Source: Anaerolineaceae bacterium (GTDB taxonomy: Bacteria > Chloroflexota > Anaerolineae > Anaerolineales > Anaerolineaceae). From it: a DNA stretch of 6,989 bases. The first letter of the stretch is position 1, and each line of letters starts with the position of its first letter. Position numbers and translations under genes: made by a program. Below the pieces are notes generated by a model that saw only the letters and a list, made by a program, of their open reading frames with translations, searched no databases and was not told the DNA's origin. The stretch lies in the NCBI GenBank assembly GCA_014860845.1, contig JACZIY010000635.1, positions 1 through 6,989 on the forward strand, read 5' to 3'. Shown one piece after another: positions 5,556 to 6,989 of the stretch.

Positions 5556-6989
5556 ATGTCGAACCCACGTACGATTAGAGCACCGCGAGGAACTGAATTA
5601 ACCTGCAAATCTTGGCTGACAGAAGCCGCGTATCGGATGATTCAGAATAATCTTGATCCGGAAGTGGCAGAGAAACCGGAAGAATTGGTTGTGTATGGAG
5701 GGCGAGGTCAGGCTGCAAGAAATTGGGAATCCTTTGATGCAATTCTGGAATCTCTTAAAAATTTAGAGAATGATCAGACTTTGTTGGTTCAATCTGGTAA
5801 ACCAGTGGCTGTATTTCGATCCCATCCGGATGCCCCACGGGTTTTGATTGCGAATTCTAATCTGGTTCCTTATTGGGCAACACAATCTCATTTTGATGAA
5901 TTATCTAAAAAAGGTTTAATCATGTATGGTCAGATGACTGCCGGATCCTGGATTTACATTGGTACCCAGGGCATCCTTCAGGGCACCTATGAAACACTGG
6001 GAGCATTGGCCACTCAAAAAGGTTGGCCTTCTCTCAAAGGCAAATTTGTGTTAACAGCTGGTTTGGGAGGTATGGGTGGGGCACAACCCCTGGCTATCAC
6101 CATGAATGAAGGCGTGGGATTGTGTGTGGAAGTCGATCCTGATCGTGCTCACCGAAGACAACAAATCGGATATGTGGATATTGTGGTGGACACTTTGGAA
6201 GAAGCCATGACGCTGGTCGAGGAAGCAAGAGACCAGGAAAAACCTCTTTCAATCGGTTTGATTGGTAATGCTGCTGATATCTATCCAGAATTAGTTCTGA
6301 GAGGTATCACGCCTGATGTAGTTACAGATCAAACATCAGCGCACGATGTGATGATGTATGTACCGACAGGGTTATCTGTGGAAGCTGCGGCAGAGTTGAA
6401 AGACAAAAACCCACAAGAATATGCCCGTCGATCAGTAGATTCGATTTCCAGGCACGTGGAAGCCATGCTGGAATTCCAACACCGCGGAGCGGAAGTATTC
6501 GACTATGGAAATAATATTCGCCAACGAGCATTTGATAATGGCGTAAAACATGCTTTTGACTTCCCTGGTTTTGTACCAGCCTACATACGCCCTCTCTTTT
6601 GTGAGGGAAAAGGCCCATTCCGCTGGGTCGCTCTTTCTGGAGACCCGGAAGATATTTACCGAACAGATGAAGCGGTTGCTGAACTTTTCCCTGAAGATGA
6701 ACACCTTCAACGCTGGTTGAAATTGGCCAGAGAAAAGGTTCCATTCCAGGGGTTGCCTTCCCGTATTTGCTGGCTGGGATTTGGCGAGCGGTTAAAAGCA
6801 GGATTGAAATTCAATGAACTGGTAGCAAAAGGGATTGTGAAAGCCCCAATTGTTATTGGCAGAGATCATTTGGACGCTGGATCAGTCGCTTCACCGAATC
6901 GTGAAACCGAATCGATGCTGGATGGTAGTGATGCAATCAGTGATTGGCCGATCCTCAATTTGATGATTAATGCAGTTGGTGGGGCAACC
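5556..6989 (+). CDS. hutU: Urocanate hydratase (urocanase), 3' end cut by window
   Basis: Urocanase (EC 4.2.1.49) adds water to urocanate to form 4-imidazolone-5-propanoate, the second step of histidine degradation to glutamate. It is a cytoplasmic enzyme with tightly bound NAD+. The frame is open for 478 codons to the window edge; the family is usually about 550 residues, so roughly 75 are missing. Family signatures are clear. They include [11 protein letters not shown] (46-56), the glycine-rich NAD-binding [10 protein letters not shown] (169-178) and VTDQTSAHD (256-264). Also present are [20 protein letters not shown] (343-362), the family signature [10 protein letters not shown] (397-406) and [19 protein letters not shown] (434-452). 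C405 matches the Pseudomonas putida active-site C410. The segment after SAHD reads VMMYVP, where many urocanases have PLNGYxP. AGGAGG (5544-5549) six bases before the ATG fixes the start. Neighbouring hut genes, if any, lie beyond the window; those upstream are unrelated. An independent promoter is likely. Confidence 0.96.
   Translation, partial: MSNPRTIRAPRGTELTCKSWLTEAAYRMIQNNLDPEVAEKPEELVVYGGRGQAARNWESFDAILESLKNLENDQTLLVQSGKPVAVFRSHPDAPRVLIANSNLVPYWATQSHFDELSKKGLIMYGQMTAGSWIYIGTQGILQGTYETLGALATQKGWPSLKGKFVLTAGLGGMGGAQPLAITMNEGVGLCVEVDPDRAHRRQQIGYVDIVVDTLEEAMTLVEEARDQEKPLSIGLIGNAADIYPELVLRGITPDVVTDQTSAHDVMMYVPTGLSVEAAAELKDKNPQEYARRSVDSISRHVEAMLEFQHRGAEVFDYGNNIRQRAFDNGVKHAFDFPGFVPAYIRPLFCEGKGPFRWVALSGDPEDIYRTDEAVAELFPEDEHLQRWLKLAREKVPFQGLPSRICWLGFGERLKAGLKFNELVAKGIVKAPIVIGRDHLDAGSVASPNRETESMLDGSDAISDWPILNLMINAVGGAT

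Noticed and set aside
6322..6744. Minus-strand open frames inside hutU (also 6432-6710)
   Set aside because: They lie wholly within a strongly conserved urocanase coding frame, have no recognisable domain, and are antisense shadows.

Overview
The window is AT-rich (roughly 40% G+C by eye) and bacterial, with clear Shine-Dalgarno sites and sigma70-type promoter elements. It reads as ordinary chromosomal DNA: no transposase, integrase, tRNA, rRNA or CRISPR array is visible. The gene mix would fit an AT-rich member of the Chloroflexota (Anaerolineae-like), but that placement is a weak guess and a protein search is needed to settle it.

Layout. On the minus strand, 94-1314 encodes a major facilitator superfamily exporter of the EntS/MFS_3 type. 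A 261-base divergent region with an imperfect palindrome separates it from a plus-strand series of four genes. These are a cytoplasmic cyclophilin-type peptidyl-prolyl isomerase (1576-2088) with a clear terminator, and a large membrane-bound GGDEF protein (2280-4652). A two-CBS-domain protein (4949-5377) follows, with its own strong promoter, near-perfect Shine-Dalgarno and terminator. Last is urocanate hydratase (hutU, 5556 to the window end), cut off by the window edge with about 75 C-terminal residues missing.

How the genes relate. The plus-strand genes share a direction but do not look like one operon. Gaps are 170-300 bases, two of them contain good terminators, and the CBS gene and hutU each have plausible promoter elements. 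Functionally they are a mixed housekeeping and signalling set: drug or metabolite export, protein folding, c-di-GMP synthesis, adenylate/nucleotide-type sensing by CBS domains, and histidine catabolism. The rest of a hut pathway (hutH, hutI) could lie downstream, but none of it is in view.

The most interesting item is the GGDEF protein. It joins eight N-terminal membrane helices, a beta-rich extracytoplasmic domain resembling a nidogen-like fold, a ninth helix, HAMP, a coiled coil and a GGDEF domain with an intact GGEEF active site and RxxD inhibitory site. The 296-base region after it lacks a convincing gene but contains inverted repeats that could form a pseudoknot-like RNA. No convincing new multi-gene system was found.
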